A stretch of DNA of 64,000 bases from Malus domestica (GCF_042453785.1 NC_091676.1:2115501-2179500); one strand, 5' to 3'; counted from the stretch's first letter, positions 11,027 to 23,730 are shown. Numbers and translations are program-made. Notes: a model not told the origin generated them from the letters alone.

Positions 11027-12100
11027 TTCTCTTTTGGCGGTAAGCTCTTGCACCAATAGTCTGAAAAGGTGAAAGCCTGAAAGGGAATTCTGAATGCTAG
11101 TTGGGGGGTAAATTGCAAGTTGCTCCAATGGAGTATTAGTGTGTGCTTAGTTAGTTATTAAAAGATTCTGATTTGTAGATATCACTCTCAATTAGTCATT
11201 AGTAGGCCATTATTACTTTCTAGTGGAATTATTATGATTTTGGAGTAGGGTGGATTGATTGCTAATTTGCTAAGCAGCTGGTAAACGGAAATGATAACCA
11301 TGCATTTTTTTGCTTATTTTGTACGCTTTTCTTTATTTAAGATCATTAGATTGAATAAATCAAACAGAAAAAGAAACGATGAAGAAGATTACAATAAAGG
11401 CGTAGGGCAGAAAAAGTATGGGATTATCATTTATCTGAAATTAAATGGCCTTCAATGTACCAAAATCCAGCCAAGCCTTCCACAAACCAGACCAAAAGCC
11501 AATAGATTATAGCTTCACATAAAAGTAAAACCATTGGTATGTTCACATTCTGGGTGGTGTCCTTTTCATCCCATAAACGCCAAGATCCAAATTATGCTAT
11601 GGTTGGTGGATTCTACAACCATCTTTTACTTCTTTAGCCTTCCTTTAGTGCCCTAAAAAGTTATAAAGTATGATGGTGCTATTCATACATTTAGTTTTAA
11701 CTCTCATACATTCTTTTCAACTTTCGTCCTGCGGATCAAATTAAAGAAGATCAATGGAACGACCCGTAAAATAATTATTCTGAAATGTAGAGGGGCAAAA
11801 AGAAATGTTAGGATTTTGATCCTTATGCTGCTGATCTAAAGAGACTCTTAAAAGTAGGACTCTCAGCCACCTCACATTTAATGTTAGTTTTCGCACCATC
11901 AATATAAAATATTATGCTAAAAACATGAAATGAGTCCGTAAAGAATCTCAATTTTAAAAGAGTGACAAAGAACCAATATACATCAACAACTTAAAATCAT
12001 TCATGCTTGACTGGCCTTGGCCATAACATTGTCCCAAGCTACTAATGACCATGAGGACGACCCAACTGTATTTGCCGAAACATTATTATAGCGGCTGCCG
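11027..12100. other. Intergenic, nothing recognised
   Basis: AT-rich, without a conserved ORF or assignable repeat. Confidence 0.55.
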
Positions 12101-12163
12101 ATGCCACTACACCAATGGACACCCAAAATCAATGCCATTACACCAATGGACACCCAAAATCAA
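12101..12163 (+). repeat. 31-bp direct repeat, two copies
   Basis: A 31-bp unit beginning ATGCCA and containing ACACCAATGGACACCC occurs twice head to tail (12101 and 12132) with very few differences. It looks like a simple replication-slippage duplication. Confidence 0.75.
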
Positions 12164-12674
12164 ACGGCAGATACGATAACATTAGAAATCTCTGCATATA
12201 TTTCGTGTCACAAATGTACAAATACACATGAGCATTGTTAAGGTGTCGCTTGGGTTAGATCTAAAGACAAATTTATCAGGAAGGAACCACCTCCAGCACC
12301 ATGAAACTTCACCATGTGTCGCATATATACGTACGGACGTATCCATTTCTCTGAGAGTCACTTTCCTTTATGTGGCATTCAAGAAATGCACAATTGTTTT
12401 ATCAATCTTTTTGGTGAGGGAGAAGATAGCTTTCTGGAGGAATGTATTGGATCCGATCATTGATCACATGCATGCACCACTTTTCAGCTTCCCCTGGTCC
12501 CCCTTGTCATCTCTTTTTTCTAAAGCCAGCTTGCCGTTAATGCATGTATGGGGCCATGGATGTACTGCGTAGCATAAGCATCTCATGCTAATAATATAAT
12601 AACACGAAGAGATAATCTTATATGTATGTATGGGTATATTGCTATCCTATTGTCTTATTTGATATGTGTGTATG

Positions 12675-13094
12675 CAGTGGCGGAGTCAAGATTTTCAAAT
12701 AAATGAGATCATGATTTTGACAAAAAAAAATTTGGACCACTTCGTTGAGCACCTGGTAACAACTTGTCGATTATTGCCAACATGTGCTAACAACTTCGAT
12801 GATTTGTAGAAGCTTGTCAAAGGTGGCTATAGGAAACTGTGAAGTAATGTTGAAAACTATCAAGACTTGTCAACTGAGCCATTTCATCGAGTATTTAGTG
12901 ATAAAAAAAGAGATTAAAGAAAGACAAGGATGATAATAATAAATAAATAAAGATAGAAGAAGTAGGAGAACAAAGTTGTGATTCAGCTTTTCCTAGCTGT
13001 TTATACGGTCAAATACAATACACAAATATGCATACAATTTTTTAAGCTGTTAGAAGTCATTGACAACCATTCGCCTCATGCTAAATCCGCACTG
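12675..13094. mobile_element. Possible hAT-like non-autonomous element
   Basis: The left end CAGTGGCGGAGTC resembles the reverse complement of the right end (CAGTGCGGATTTAG). CAGTGGCGGAG-type ends are typical of plant hAT elements. The flanking 8-mers TGTGTATG and CATGCATG match at only 5 of 8 positions, so the boundaries are tentative. Confidence 0.4.
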
Positions 13095-14068
13095 CATGCA
13101 TGAGCATAATGTGCCTATCTTATTATGCTAAATAATTAAAAAATAGACTGTTTTTCATGAATATGTTACTTGATACTTATACCTTCAATTTAATCAGTAC
13201 ATTTGAATGATTAAATAATTTCGATGGAGCTTTCTTTCTGGAACAGAAGATGGAATTTGACACCCGTGTTACATACTACGGTACAAGTTATATGTGCCAT
13301 ATTTTCATATACGACATTGGAATATGTCTTATGTAGCAGACAATAATGCAAGCATGCTTAATTAATTTGTCTTTTATTTTGGTCACTATCCGATTGCCTT
13401 GAGACTAAAACTGTATGAACATGGTTGCTTAATTGATTTAGACATGCACCATCATATGTGTTAGCTGGTTCGCATTGTCTCTCTCCCCCTCCCTCTGATT
13501 TAGACCTCAAACAACTCCATATAAAACGGTTAAGCCAAGCTAAGTTAAGCTACATCATCCTGAACCAACTACAAAGAATAACAATATTTCGTTCTGCTTC
13601 GTTTCTTTTTAATCGGTAAGAGATAGAAGATTCAAACTCTGGACGTTTCTCTAATAATGAAAAAACTAGTAACACCATACTTAGTTAGAAGTCGAACTAG
13701 AAAATTATCTGAAAATGCAAGGTCAATCACACCTATGAATTTTGATATCAAAGATGAAACATAAATTGTTTAGTTTTAATGTTTTAATCTTAACCCTGAC
13801 ACAACGTTCATCAGCAAATGGTGAAAATTGTAAGCAAATGATGAAAATCGTTAGTACAATTAGATGATTAGTGTAGCACGACTCTTAGCAATATGTTTAT
13901 AGTGCAGTAAAATAGCAGGATTTGAGGGGTGGAGGGATCAGGTGTTTCGTGCGGCACTGATTGCGCTGCTTTTGATGTTGTTTGGGGGGCTGCCTAATTT
14001 CGTGTTTAGTAGGAGTGTAGGTAGTGTGGCTGGGTCCCACATGTCCCCATCCCTAAGCTTTGCTTAGT
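13095..14068. other. Intergenic, nothing recognised
   Basis: AT-rich with no gene signature. The G-rich segment near 13920-14040 has no open frame or recognisable RNA. Confidence 0.5.
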
Positions 14069-14079
14069 CCCTAATCACG

Positions 14080-14276
14080 CCGGATCCTTTTCTTAGAATC
14101 TTGTGATCTCCTCCGTTTATCGTATATCGTACGGTCAGTTTTCGTTAAATACTATTCATATTTAATTTTAAATTTTAAATTTTAAATGATTTCTGACCGC
14201 ACGATGTACGATGAACATGTAAGATCACGGAATTCCTAAGATCCTAAAAAAAGAACCTGACAAGGATACTTTTCCC
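14080..14276. mobile_element. MITE with inverted repeats and 9-11 bp duplication
   Basis: The left arm (GGATCCTTTTCTTAG, then TTGTGATC and CGTATATCGTACGGTCAG) pairs with the right arm (CTGACCGCACGATGTACG, then GATCACGG and CTAAGATCC). The string CCCTAATCACG flanks both sides (14069-14079 and 14275-14285), consistent with a target-site duplication of at least 9 bp and hence a Mutator-like origin. The repeat at 40503-40708 is the same family. Confidence 0.7.
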
Positions 14277-14285
14277 CTAATCACG

Positions 14286-15998
14286 GTCCTCATGCCTCTA
14301 ATTATAATATACAATTTTCTTTACTTGTACTAACATATATGGAAGATCGCTTAAACACCCAAAACTTAGAAAAATCTCCTCTCTAATCGGCCAGCCGACC
14401 TATATGTCGCAATCTCAGTTTCTTTTGGTCTAATACAATCTCTGTTTATGTTTTACATTTTATTATTTAACGTGTGTATATAAATTTAATATTTGTGTAT
14501 TTATTTTTATGAATTATTTATGCATACATGTCGCAAAATAACTAATGCCTGCAAGTACACAATTTTTAGCAAATTATAAAATTAAATGTAAAATTGACGA
14601 GTTCTAATCTTTGACCGATATCATCCATACCTCTCTGGTCTCAACCTACAAATATAACACAAGATTACGACGTTAGAGTGCACCTAACCTAAACGAACAC
14701 ACTATAAATAAAAAAAATATAAAAAAAATGGTTAGCAAATGATAATTGAGAGATAAATATGGAAAGCAACGTTGCAAATTGTCAAAAAAAGCCGGTTCCG
14801 TCCCGTTCTTTGGAGATGCTTCCGTTTTGTTCTCATCCGCTACCGAATCCGAAAGAGGATCCGATTGAATCAAAGTGTTCCACTTTTGTCATGCTTCTTG
14901 ATTAATATAATTTTTTTCTGCAAAAGCACTTATTTTTTTAATTAATTAATTACGTACTGCTTTTTTATATTACTACGCCCACGGCACTAGAGGAGAATGG
15001 AGGCATTTATTTCATTTGCAATGACAACTTCGTTTAAATAAAAATGAAAATGTTTCTGAGCAGCCCCTACTAACATAAGACAAAGACTTGTGTATGGTTG
15101 CCCATCACGGCATCGAGAATAGCGGTATATTCAGGATTTTAACATTTAGAATGTTCTAAAATTAAAGATTAACACATTTTTTAAATGATGTGTAATTTTT
15201 TTTCTGGTAGTTTTTTTTTTAAGCAATGCATTTCGTCGAAGTGCCTGGTGCATATGTAGTCATTTGTCGTGCTACATCGCATGCTTGTGCCGAACAGGCA
15301 TGTCGATAGGTGCCGAGGAAGCCTATGCCGAGTAAAACCTATCGAAGCATGTTGTCGAAATCCACCATTCGAGCATTTCTACTAGCAATTCTATTTTGTC
15401 GCCTAGAGGAATTTTTGTGTAATGGAAATGACGACATCATATGGTGTTACTATTTTTCTAGTATTTATGAACAGAGGACAAAATTGATATGATTTAATTC
15501 CAGAATAAATTAGTAAATAACGAATACGCATGTTATAATTTAAGTAAAATAATAACATTACGGGCAATCCAAATACACCAAATATTTAGTCGTACAACTT
15601 GTTATTTGATTCTATGTTAGTCAAGATAACAAGATCTCAAAAATCCAATTATATTTCTCATACCTTTCTTGCAATTTACATGCCACAAAAGTATATAGAA
15701 TAAAATAAAGAAAATAAAGAAAATAAAGAAAATAAAGGAAAAAGAATAAAAGCAGAAAGGACAAAAAGAGAGAAGTGGTATAAATAAATAAATAAATAAT
15801 TAAAACACTGTGTGGATTTGCTTGCTTAATGGAGTGTATTTCAACAAGGACGGAAAGGAAACAGTGTAAGCAAGCAGCTGAGCTGAGGCTCGAGGCGCCT
15901 AAACCTCGCTTTTTTTTTCGTTTCACACCCGCCTTTTTCGGTTTCTCCCTTCTCTAATCAGCACTTACCCCACCTCCCCATGTGACGTTGGTTCTTCT
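14286..15998. other. Intergenic, nothing recognised
   Basis: AT-rich flank of the membrane-protein gene. Short frames at 14673-14873, 15310-15492 and 15621-15926 lack family features. The last is created by A-rich simple sequence. Confidence 0.55.
15701..15738. repeat. AAATAAAG microsatellite-like run
   Basis: About four to five head-to-tail AAATAAAG units, followed by further A-rich sequence and an AAAT run at 15782-15800. Confidence 0.8.
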
Positions 15999-16005
15999 TA
16001 TAAAT
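15999..16005 (+). promoter_or_regulatory. TATA box of the tweety-like membrane protein gene
   Basis: TATAAAT lies 184 bp before the proposed start codon, after a C-rich, TGACG-containing stretch (15969-15990). Confidence 0.55.
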
Positions 16006-16182
16006 CTCCCTCACCGCCAAGAAATGTAATCAGATTACAACACTGACACAAACGGTTAATTGATTACACTTATTTAAGATTTGGGTTTTCTTCCAAAACC
16101 AAATCTTGTAAATGGGTTCGATTCTTATCCGGATTTCGGTCTGAGTTTTTTGGTGAACAGAGAGTGTCAGACGACTCTGCAA

Positions 16183-19100
16183 ATGGAGCGCTTGCCGGAT
16201 TCCTCCACCGCCGCTCTCTGCTGCTGCTTCTTCTTCTTTCTGGGTTCTGCGAGCTGCGTGTCGGGTCTGGCTCGGAATGGACTCGTACCCACCAGAGATC
16301 TTCTGAAATTTAGTCTAGGTACGCTTCTGAATTCGGTTTTTGAAACGGGGTCGGATCTCGTGTGCTTTTCCGGTTGCTGCGGAGGATTTAGTGGTGGGAG
16401 AAATGGAAAGTGAGATTTTTTTTGGAGCCATTGGTGTTTTTGGTTTCGAGACAAATGGGAAAATGCATAAACCTTCGGTCGCAATTCATTCCAGTTTTTC
16501 GGTTTTCGTCTTTGTTCTTATTTTTAGAAAAAATCTGATCTTTTATTCCCGCTTTTGATCCGCAACCAAACAAGGCAAATGCTTTTTTTTGTTACAAACC
16601 TGAAGTTCGAATATTTTTGCAGACCCAAGTTCGAATTCCTCTTCCCGAAAGTTAGATTAGATTAAATCAGAATATCGCTTGAATAAAAAAGTGTTGAGTC
16701 TTTTTTAAGTCTAAACGGCTCAGTCTCAACTGCCGAAATTTTGCAGCTTTCTGACTTTGTAATTTTTTGGTCTGTTGTATTTGCAGTGGATGAAAATCTG
16801 GGGTCGTGGACAAATGGAATCGAGGAGACTGCTCAATCTCCGGGGCCAAGCGATGCACCGCAAGGGACGCTTGTTTTGGCGGCGAAAAGGACCAACAGGC
16901 CGGATATTCTCAGTCGGTTTAAGCGTTATCGGGGAGGTTGGGACATTGTGAATCGGCATTACTGGGCAGTAAGTCTTGATTCCTTGTTGCATTGTTATGG
17001 TGTACCTCCAGTATCGGTATAAAGATGCAGAATCTGGTTGTTATGTTACAGAATTTCGTGTTCTTTGTTCACCTTATTAGTATTGCTCCTGCTTTTCCTT
17101 TAAATGCAATTATCTACACCTTTGTGAATAGTGTTAGATCAATATATTGTTAAAAAATGGTAATTTGAGCCGGATTATATTGTTACTAGTACGTATAAGT
17201 TTACCATCATTTCCCTAGTAATGTGATCTCTATTTTCTGCAGTCCGTTGGATTTACGGGTGCTGCTGGTTTCATTATTGCCGTCTTGTGGTTTGTTGCTT
17301 TTGGCATGGTACTTGTGGTTCATCATTGCTGTGGATGGAAGATAAACATTAAAGGTGAAGGATCACACCGCTCGCAGAGAATATGCTTGATTATGCTACT
17401 GGTCTTCACATGTGCTTCTGCGTAAAGCTCTGAACTTCATATTTTTGACTTAAGATTGTATAATGAGCATTTTTATGTAGCGTAGGAAAGTTTTTATGCT
17501 ATACTTAGTTAGGTGAGCACCTTATCGTATTGGCTGTCTGTTGTGCTAGAAAGGCAGTTTCGTTAAGTTATCTGTCTCTTGTGTGCCACAGTTCTAACAT
17601 GATAAACTATGTCTTCACACAGGACTGGATGTATTCTTCTTTCTGTTGGGCAAGATGAATTTCATGACGAAGTGATGCACACACTAAATTATGTTGTTAA
17701 CCAGTCGGACTACACTGTGCAGACCCTAAGAAATGTCACGGAGTATCTGACCCTTGCAAAGGCTATTAGCGTGGCCCAGGTTTTCTTACCTTCTGATGTC
17801 ATGGATGGTATTGACAAGCTGAATGTGGATCTTAACACTGCAGCGGACACACTAACGGAGAAGACAAGTGAAAATTCCATTAAAGTAAAAAGAGTCTTCA
17901 ATATTGTGTATGTGTCCATAAACTTCAGTACTACAATTTAATTAACGGGTTATACTGAAACCCTATGTTTTTTATGGACTAATTTTGAGTTGATTGTTGC
18001 AGGCGTTCATCTTTAATCACCGTGGCAGCAGTGATGCTTCTCTTAGCTGTGATTGGTCTTTGTACGTAACAACATAAACAAACTGATGAATGAAATCTAT
18101 TATTTGTTCCTCTTGTTTATTGGAAAATTTGCCAACTTTCAATTTCAACTGACTGATGTATCTTGTTGCAGTTCTGTCCCTCCTTAGGCACCAACATGCG
18201 ATCCACATGTAAGTTGCCCTTGTACTTTGGCTATTTTGCTACACTTGTAATAATTCTACTACTCTTCACATTCTGGAGTGTCTTCATATTTCTGTCTGAC
18301 AAAGCTGTGATATTGTTGCAGATTTATTGTTAGTGGATGGCTACTTGTGGCAATTACGTTCATTCTTTCCGGAGTTTTTGTGATCCTCAACAAGTAAGAA
18401 TATGTAATCTTTGATTGAAATGTTTCTGTTTAGGTATTTATTTGCTTGTCTAGTGAATCAGCAACTCAATACATTTCTATGGTGATTGTGTTTCAGTGCT
18501 GTTTCCGACACCTGTGTAGCCATGGAAGAATGGGTAGAACATCCTCACGCCGAAACAGCACTTAGCAGTATCCTTCCATGTGTTGACCAGAGAACCACAA
18601 ACAAGACTCTTAGCCAGAGTAAACAAATTGTAAATGACATTGTCAATGTTGTCAACCAGTTCATCTACACCTATGCCAATACGTATCCTTCCCCCACCAG
18701 TCCATACCCATACTATTACAATCAGTCAGGGCCTCTGATGCCACCTCTCTGTTACCCGTACGATTCTCAACTGAGAGACAGCCAATGTGGGGACCAAGAT
18801 GTGTCTATTTCAAATGCTTCTTTGGTAAGAATCGTCGACTATGACTATTAAGTTGGTGTCTTTATATATTCTACTGGAAGCTGCTTGATTTGTGGAACTA
18901 ATAGATTAGAGAAACAATTGCCGATGGTTTGCTTAATCCCATTTATTTTGGTTGTGTGAATTCTTCAGGTTTGGAAGAACTATATATGTGAAGTCTCAGC
19001 ATCCGGGATGTGCACAACTGTCGGAAGGGTGAGCCCGGACATCTACAATCAGCTTGTTGCAGCTGTTAACGAGAGCTATGCCCTTCAGCACTACACCCCG

Positions 19101-19361
19101 CCTTTACTGAGCCTCCAGGATTGTAATTTTGTTCGAGACACATTTCGAACAATCACGTCAAGTTACTGTCCTCCACTGGACCATTACCTGAAAATTTTGA
19201 ATGCAGGATTGGCGCTGATTTCAGTTGGAGTGTTGCTGTGCCTTGTTCTCTGGGTACTCTACGCAAACCGCCCCAGAACGGAGGAAGAGTTTGCAAAACC
19301 ATCCTTGCCAATAAAAGGCAGGAGCAAAAGGAGCGGTTCCAGCACATCAAATGAAGTCTAG
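16183..19361 (+). CDS. Five-pass transmembrane protein, plant tweety-like family
   Basis: Nine exons assemble with continuous frame: 16183-16318, 16787-16968, 17243-17421, 17623-17907, 18003-18061, 18172-18208, 18322-18393, 18497-18824 and 18969-19361. They total 557 codons including the stop (556 residues). An N-terminal hydrophobic stretch (about residues 12-27) looks like a signal peptide. Five membrane segments follow: two in exons 3-4, two across exons 5-7, and one near the C-terminus (ISVGVLLCLVLWVLYAN). A large Cys-rich loop in exons 8-9 carries several NxS/T sites and a YYNQSGPLMPPLCYP stretch. The topology matches the tweety family, and the sequence resembles uncharacterised Arabidopsis proteins such as AT2G12400 and AT2G25270. 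The role in plants is unknown to me; chloride-channel activity should not be assumed. The cytosolic tail is basic and Ser-rich. All nine introns have GT-AG ends. Confidence 0.86.
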
Positions 19362-20043
19362 TAGTAGAAGTAGTAGGTCTCAGAGTAGAAATCGGTTATA
19401 CAATTAGGGTTTGTTATCGTCATTATTTTTCGGATTGAAATATCAAAAAGAAAAAACCGAGTGGAGCGAAGTTCCATTACGAGTTGTGGTCGGGGCCTGG
19501 GAGCTAATAGCAGTTCCGGTCCTGTATCTGGTTTGTTGTGTATAGTAAAAGCAATTTAGATATTGTTGATCATCCGTCTCCCATTTCCTTCTGAGTATAT
19601 GCCTTCATAATCTCAGTTTTGGAATCAGACACATTGCTGAACTCGGTTTTGTTTCAGAACGGAATGATCAACGATCAAATGAACGGAAAAGATCAACGAT
19701 CAAATGACGAAAATATCACATTTTCGAGCGAAATTAATTCAGCTCAGAAGCCAAAATGATAACTGAGCGTTTAACTAATCTGCTGAAATAGCTTCAAAAT
19801 TTGTTCACAGAAGAAATCTTGTAAAATTCTAAAGTCTTTGAATTTTTTCACTGAACTGATATCTTTGCATTTGCTAATTTTGCCCCCTTTGAATCGCATC
19901 AGATACAAAAGAACGAGCGAAAATTACAATAAAAGTCACCAACTTTCCATCTAATTACAAGAAAAGCTGACGACCCAAAAAATTCTTCGGTAAAAAATTG
20001 AACTTGTTTGCAAGAAATTAACAGCACTTAACAGAAGTTGATC
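19362..20043. other. Convergent 3' intergenic region
   Basis: This separates the 3' ends of the membrane-protein gene (plus) and the fasciclin-like gene (minus) and probably holds both 3' UTRs. A short duplicated string, GATCAACGATCAAATGA, occurs at about 19666-19705. Confidence 0.6.
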
Positions 20044-21075
20044 TCACAATTCAGTATTATAAAAAGGCACCTCATCGTCGGTTCTTCCACTTCCCGGCGA
20101 AGACTCATCGGCCGATTCCGGCGTCTCCGGCATGGCAAGAGTCTCGCGGAGGCCGTGAATGACGAAGGTGTCGCCGTAATACATGTTGGCGAAGAAGACT
20201 GGAACTCCATTCAGCAGCAAAACGTTGCCGTTCCTCGAGATGGTGATGGTAAAATCCTGCATATACGTCGGAAGCACAACGCCGTCTGTGAAACCAGCCA
20301 AATCGCTCCATATCAGCCGGCACGGAACGACGTGTCGCAGAAAGATCGAGGGTTCTTGCAGTGGGTTGTCCATCGCTTGGTCGAGAGGAGCGAACACGGT
20401 CATTGGAGTCGCGTTCTTGAAACCCAGAAGTTGCAAGTTGAGGAACGACGCCATGACATTGTAGCCATTGGACCTCAGCATTTCACTCGCTTCTTCGAAC
20501 CAGGAAGCTCCGGGAAACCTAATTGCAGTTGTGCCGCTGGCGGACGACGGCGGGGAAGAAGACCCACAGACCAGATCTGGAACGGGGATCGGAGTCGGTA
20601 TCGGGAGATGAAAATTGAGGTCGAAGAAGGTATCGATTCCGAAAATGATGAGGAACCCGTCGTCGTAAATGGGCGACCCGGAAGTGATCTTGACATTGTT
20701 GAGCGAAATTGGGGCGCCGGAGGGTGGCGTGGTGACGGAGAGGGAGTGTCCGGAGAGTAAAGTCGGGATCTTGCTGCCAGAGGGTAGGGATTTGAGGGTT
20801 TGGAGGGGCAGGGGAACAGGGCAGAAGTGGTATTGGAGCAGAGAGAGGGCGGGTTGACCCAATTTGGTGAAGGCGGTGTCCGGCGGAGTGAAGATGGTGA
20901 GGGAGGGGGACTGCAGCACGAGGGACTGGGATACGAGCTCAAGAGTCAGCGCCATGGAGACGTAGCCGGAATCGGAGAGGATTTCGGCGGCATCTTGGAT
21001 GGCCTGGGCGGGGAGCGCGGATGAGAAAGAGAGGAGTGAGAGGAGGATGAGGGAGACGAGAAGCGGCGCCTCCAT
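20044..21075 (-). CDS. Fasciclin-like arabinogalactan protein (FLA19/20/21 type)
   Basis: This is a predicted secreted cell-wall glycoprotein of 343 residues in a single exon. It has a signal peptide (residues 1-23, ending SALPAQA) and two FAS1-type domains. The first spans about 30-165, with LTIFTPPDTAFTKLG and GFLIIFGIDTFF; the second about 190-320, with MTVFAPLDQAM and GDTFVIHGLRETL. A short Pro/Ser-rich linker (PIPTPIPVPD...SSSPPSSAS) could carry arabinogalactan. The C-terminus (ADESSPGSG...) is hydrophilic, so a GPI anchor is not predicted. Lack of an anchor and weakly conserved FAS1 motifs are, as I recall, typical of the FLA19-21 subgroup. I chose the ATG at 21075 because it begins the signal peptide; the open frame extends upstream to 21363 without family similarity. 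FAS1 domains mediate adhesion, but a specific role is not inferable. Confidence 0.86.
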   Translation of the reverse strand: MEAPLLVSLILLSLLSFSSALPAQAIQDAAEILSDSGYVSMALTLELVSQSLVLQSPSLTIFTPPDTAFTKLGQPALSLLQYHFCPVPLPLQTLKSLPSGSKIPTLLSGHSLSVTTPPSGAPISLNNVKITSGSPIYDDGFLIIFGIDTFFDLNFHLPIPTPIPVPDLVCGSSSPPSSASGTTAIRFPGASWFEEASEMLRSNGYNVMASFLNLQLLGFKNATPMTVFAPLDQAMDNPLQEPSIFLRHVVPCRLIWSDLAGFTDGVVLPTYMQDFTITISRNGNVLLLNGVPVFFANMYYGDTFVIHGLRETLAMPETPESADESSPGSGRTDDEVPFYNTEL

Positions 21076-22249
21076 TGATGGTTGGTTGTGCGGAGGAGAT
21101 TCGAGAATCAGAAGGAGGAATTTTGATTCCTTGGAGTGGGATTTCGTTGGGTTGCAGAGTGCGAGTGAGAGTGAAAGTGGCATTCGATGTAAATTTAGAC
21201 ACTGTTCGTTCTTGTTTTGGCGCCAAACATGAACACGTGGCGTGATGGGGTTTGTTGACGCTAGGGTGTTCGTTACGACTAGTTTGTTAAGCGGGTTGCT
21301 TTGAATGACGATTACACCCCTGATGTTGTACAATTTTGGAGAAATTGCATTCTCTTCCTTCATTTTTCTTTTTCGTTAATTAAAATTTATTTCTTTTCAG
21401 TTTTTTATCAAGATTTTTTTTGGTCAAACCATAGATTTTGTTAAATTAATCATCGAAAATTGATCCACACCATCATACAATGACTCAGCTCATTTCCACT
21501 ACTTTTATCCTCGTCTATTATTTTAATAATAAAATATTTACATATGAGTACATTTAAATAAAATAGGAGATCCAATGGGTAGTAGTGTGAGGTCACACGC
21601 CATGCAAATGCAGTATTATTTATTCCTTTAAGATAGTGCATGACGAATTATATGAAGTTGAATGATATTCAAATACAATGATGGCCATTTAATATGACAA
21701 ATATTATATTATAAAAAAATGTGTACATTATAATAAAAAAATGAGTGCATTCAATGATGGCCATTTAGCATACAAGGGAGCATGATCCATGGCATGAGAA
21801 AGTCGATCGTCACCTCACCTACTCAACTCTCCATCCAATTATGCAACATGCACCAATTAAACATGGGGCAGTTAGATTCAGGTTTAAATTTTCAAATTTT
21901 TTTTAAAGGGGGACGACAATTGATAGCAAATCACGTTATTCACTCGTTTCGGACTCGAAGAAGATTAGTTGGGAATTACACCATACTCGTGATCACTATC
22001 AAGCAGATTTATAGCTTATAAAGAATAACATATTTATATGATAAGAAGATAACAAAAGTTTTCAAGTGAAGCGCATTTAGATAGCATTGAATACAACTAA
22101 TTCTGAAAAGGTAGATTACAAATAAAAAATATCTATAGTATAAGTAGCTAAAAACGATTTATTTGTGATGTAGATAGATTATTGACAACAAAATCTTTGA
22201 TATAGATATATTAAATAAGTTAACAAGCTGAATTAGAATATTACTGTGA
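21076..22249. other. Intergenic, nothing recognised
   Basis: This contains the presumptive promoter of the fasciclin-like gene (first ~300 bp, relatively GC-rich) and then AT-rich DNA. The phrase GATGGCCATTTA recurs at 21679 and 21757, suggesting a small local duplication. Confidence 0.5.
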
Positions 22250-22254
22250 ACACG

Positions 22255-23177
22255 AAATTTTCCTGAAACGAAAGAGACAAGAACAACGTGCACAAAATAA
22301 TATTTGTGTTTGATGATTTTGGGTTACAATCTCTCTCTATTTTGATCATCTGATTCGATCTCCGTAAGGTATTAATTTGTGGATATTTCGTTGATCCAAG
22401 GGCCGTCGAGGCTTGATCTTGGATGAACTGTTGGAAGTTTCTTCAAGGGGCCGTGGGCTTGATCTTTGAAGGTGGATTTGAGCGGATTTTCAAGGAGTCG
22501 TTGGGGCTTGATCTTGAGGATGAGTATTTCTTCAAGGGCCGTTGAGGCTTGATCTCGAATAATGGTGATGAACGGATCTTCAAGGGCTTTTGGGCTTGAT
22601 ATTGAAGAACAGTGATGAACGGATCTTCAAGGGCTTTTGGGCTTGATCTTGAAGAACGGTTAGATGTGTGGATTTGTCGACGTTGTTGATCCAAAGGGCC
22701 GTTGGGGCTTGATCTTGGATGAACGGATGATGAACGATGGTGCTTTCTTCAAGGGCCTTCGGGGCTTGATCTTGAATTGGTGGATGATTGTTGATCCAAG
22801 GGCCGTCGGGGCTTGATCTTGGAAGAACGATGAACGAGGAATGAGGAACACTTTCTTAATTCTTCGGGAACCTGGATGCTTGAGAGCTTCGGAGTTTCAG
22901 AGCTTCAGAGCTTCAAGGTGTAATATGAATTCCTCCCCTAAATGAATGAATTAGCCTTCTATTTATAGAAATTTCCAAGGCCTAATTTTGAATATAATAT
23001 TCCAGATGAAATAAGTCGTTTCTGCCAGGTGTTGACACGTGTCCTGTTTGATGACTTTTCCAACTTATTTTGATTTTTTGTTTAGACACACGCCACGTGT
23101 AAAATTTATGTAATACATGAGCGTTGAAACTTTGATTTATCGGTCAATATTTATTTACCGAAATTTCGATGTCTACA
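22255..23177 (-). mobile_element. Solo LTR of an LTR retrotransposon (923 bp)
   Basis: The element has TG...CA termini (TGTGAACACG at the left, GATGTCTACA at the right) and is flanked by the exact 5-bp duplication ATTAC (22250-22254 and 23178-23182). Read on the minus strand it has a TATA-like CTATAAATAG (about 22967-22976) and upstream G-box-like CACGTG motifs, so its transcription would run leftward. There is no internal region or second LTR, so it is a fossil left by LTR-LTR recombination. The superfamily is uncertain, Ty3/Gypsy-like by size. Confidence 0.85.
22395..22830. repeat. Array of nine short palindromic modules within the solo LTR
   Basis: About nine spaced copies of a GGGCTTGATCTTGAA-type core occur, each preceded by CTTCAAGGGC or GATCCAAGGGCC. 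The flanks of each module are complementary (TTCAAG with CTTGAA, GATCCAAG with CTTGGATG), so each can form a small hairpin. Spacing is irregular (about 35-60 bp). Confidence 0.8.
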
Positions 23178-23182
23178 ATTAC

Positions 23183-23729
23183 AATTCTTTCAAACTTTCA
23201 GTTTTATCACAAACTTAACAAAAAATAATAATCATTGGATCTATTTTAAAAAAATAGAGTATTCCTAATAATAGCTCACAAAATTATATTTATGTTGAAT
23301 TTACCCTTACATGCATATGTGTATTAATCACGTACTTTAATTATTTAATTTGTTTATGCAAATAAATTAGAAACTAATTGCTTCGACAAGTCAAAATCGC
23401 ATCATATAACTCCCACTAATTAATAATTATGATAGTATTTGATGCTCTTTCAGTCGCACTTCCTGCAAATCATACAAATGTTTGTTGATCAACCACACCT
23501 CACCTTCTTAAAGTAAACCTAGAAAACGATAAAACCAGATTATTAGTCTAACTTTTTAATTTAATTATGGTTTAGGTCACGAAAAAGGAAAAGAAAATTT
23601 GGTTTTGGTGATGCAACAGTTAAGGACTCAAATGTGGCTATCCCACATCCAGAATGGTCAATAATTAAGTAAATATAATAAGTTGTGATTAAGCATCTGA
23701 TTACGCATGAATATCTACAAAATCAGATA
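23183..23729. other. Intergenic, nothing recognised
   Basis: AT-rich, with no ORF or repeat ends identified. Confidence 0.5.
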
Positions 23730-23730
23730 A

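Noticed and set aside
12228-12572. 114-residue plus-strand frame
   Set aside because: No homology or motif I recognise, and it lies in AT-rich intergenic DNA without splice or promoter context.
20038-20760. 240-residue plus-strand frame opposite the fasciclin-like gene
   Set aside because: Shadow frame. The minus strand encodes the signal peptide and FAS1 domains.
22443-22851. Minus-strand frames encoding repeated SSRSSPKA/QRPLK-like peptides
   Set aside because: They are translations of the palindromic module array in the solo LTR, not a repeat protein.
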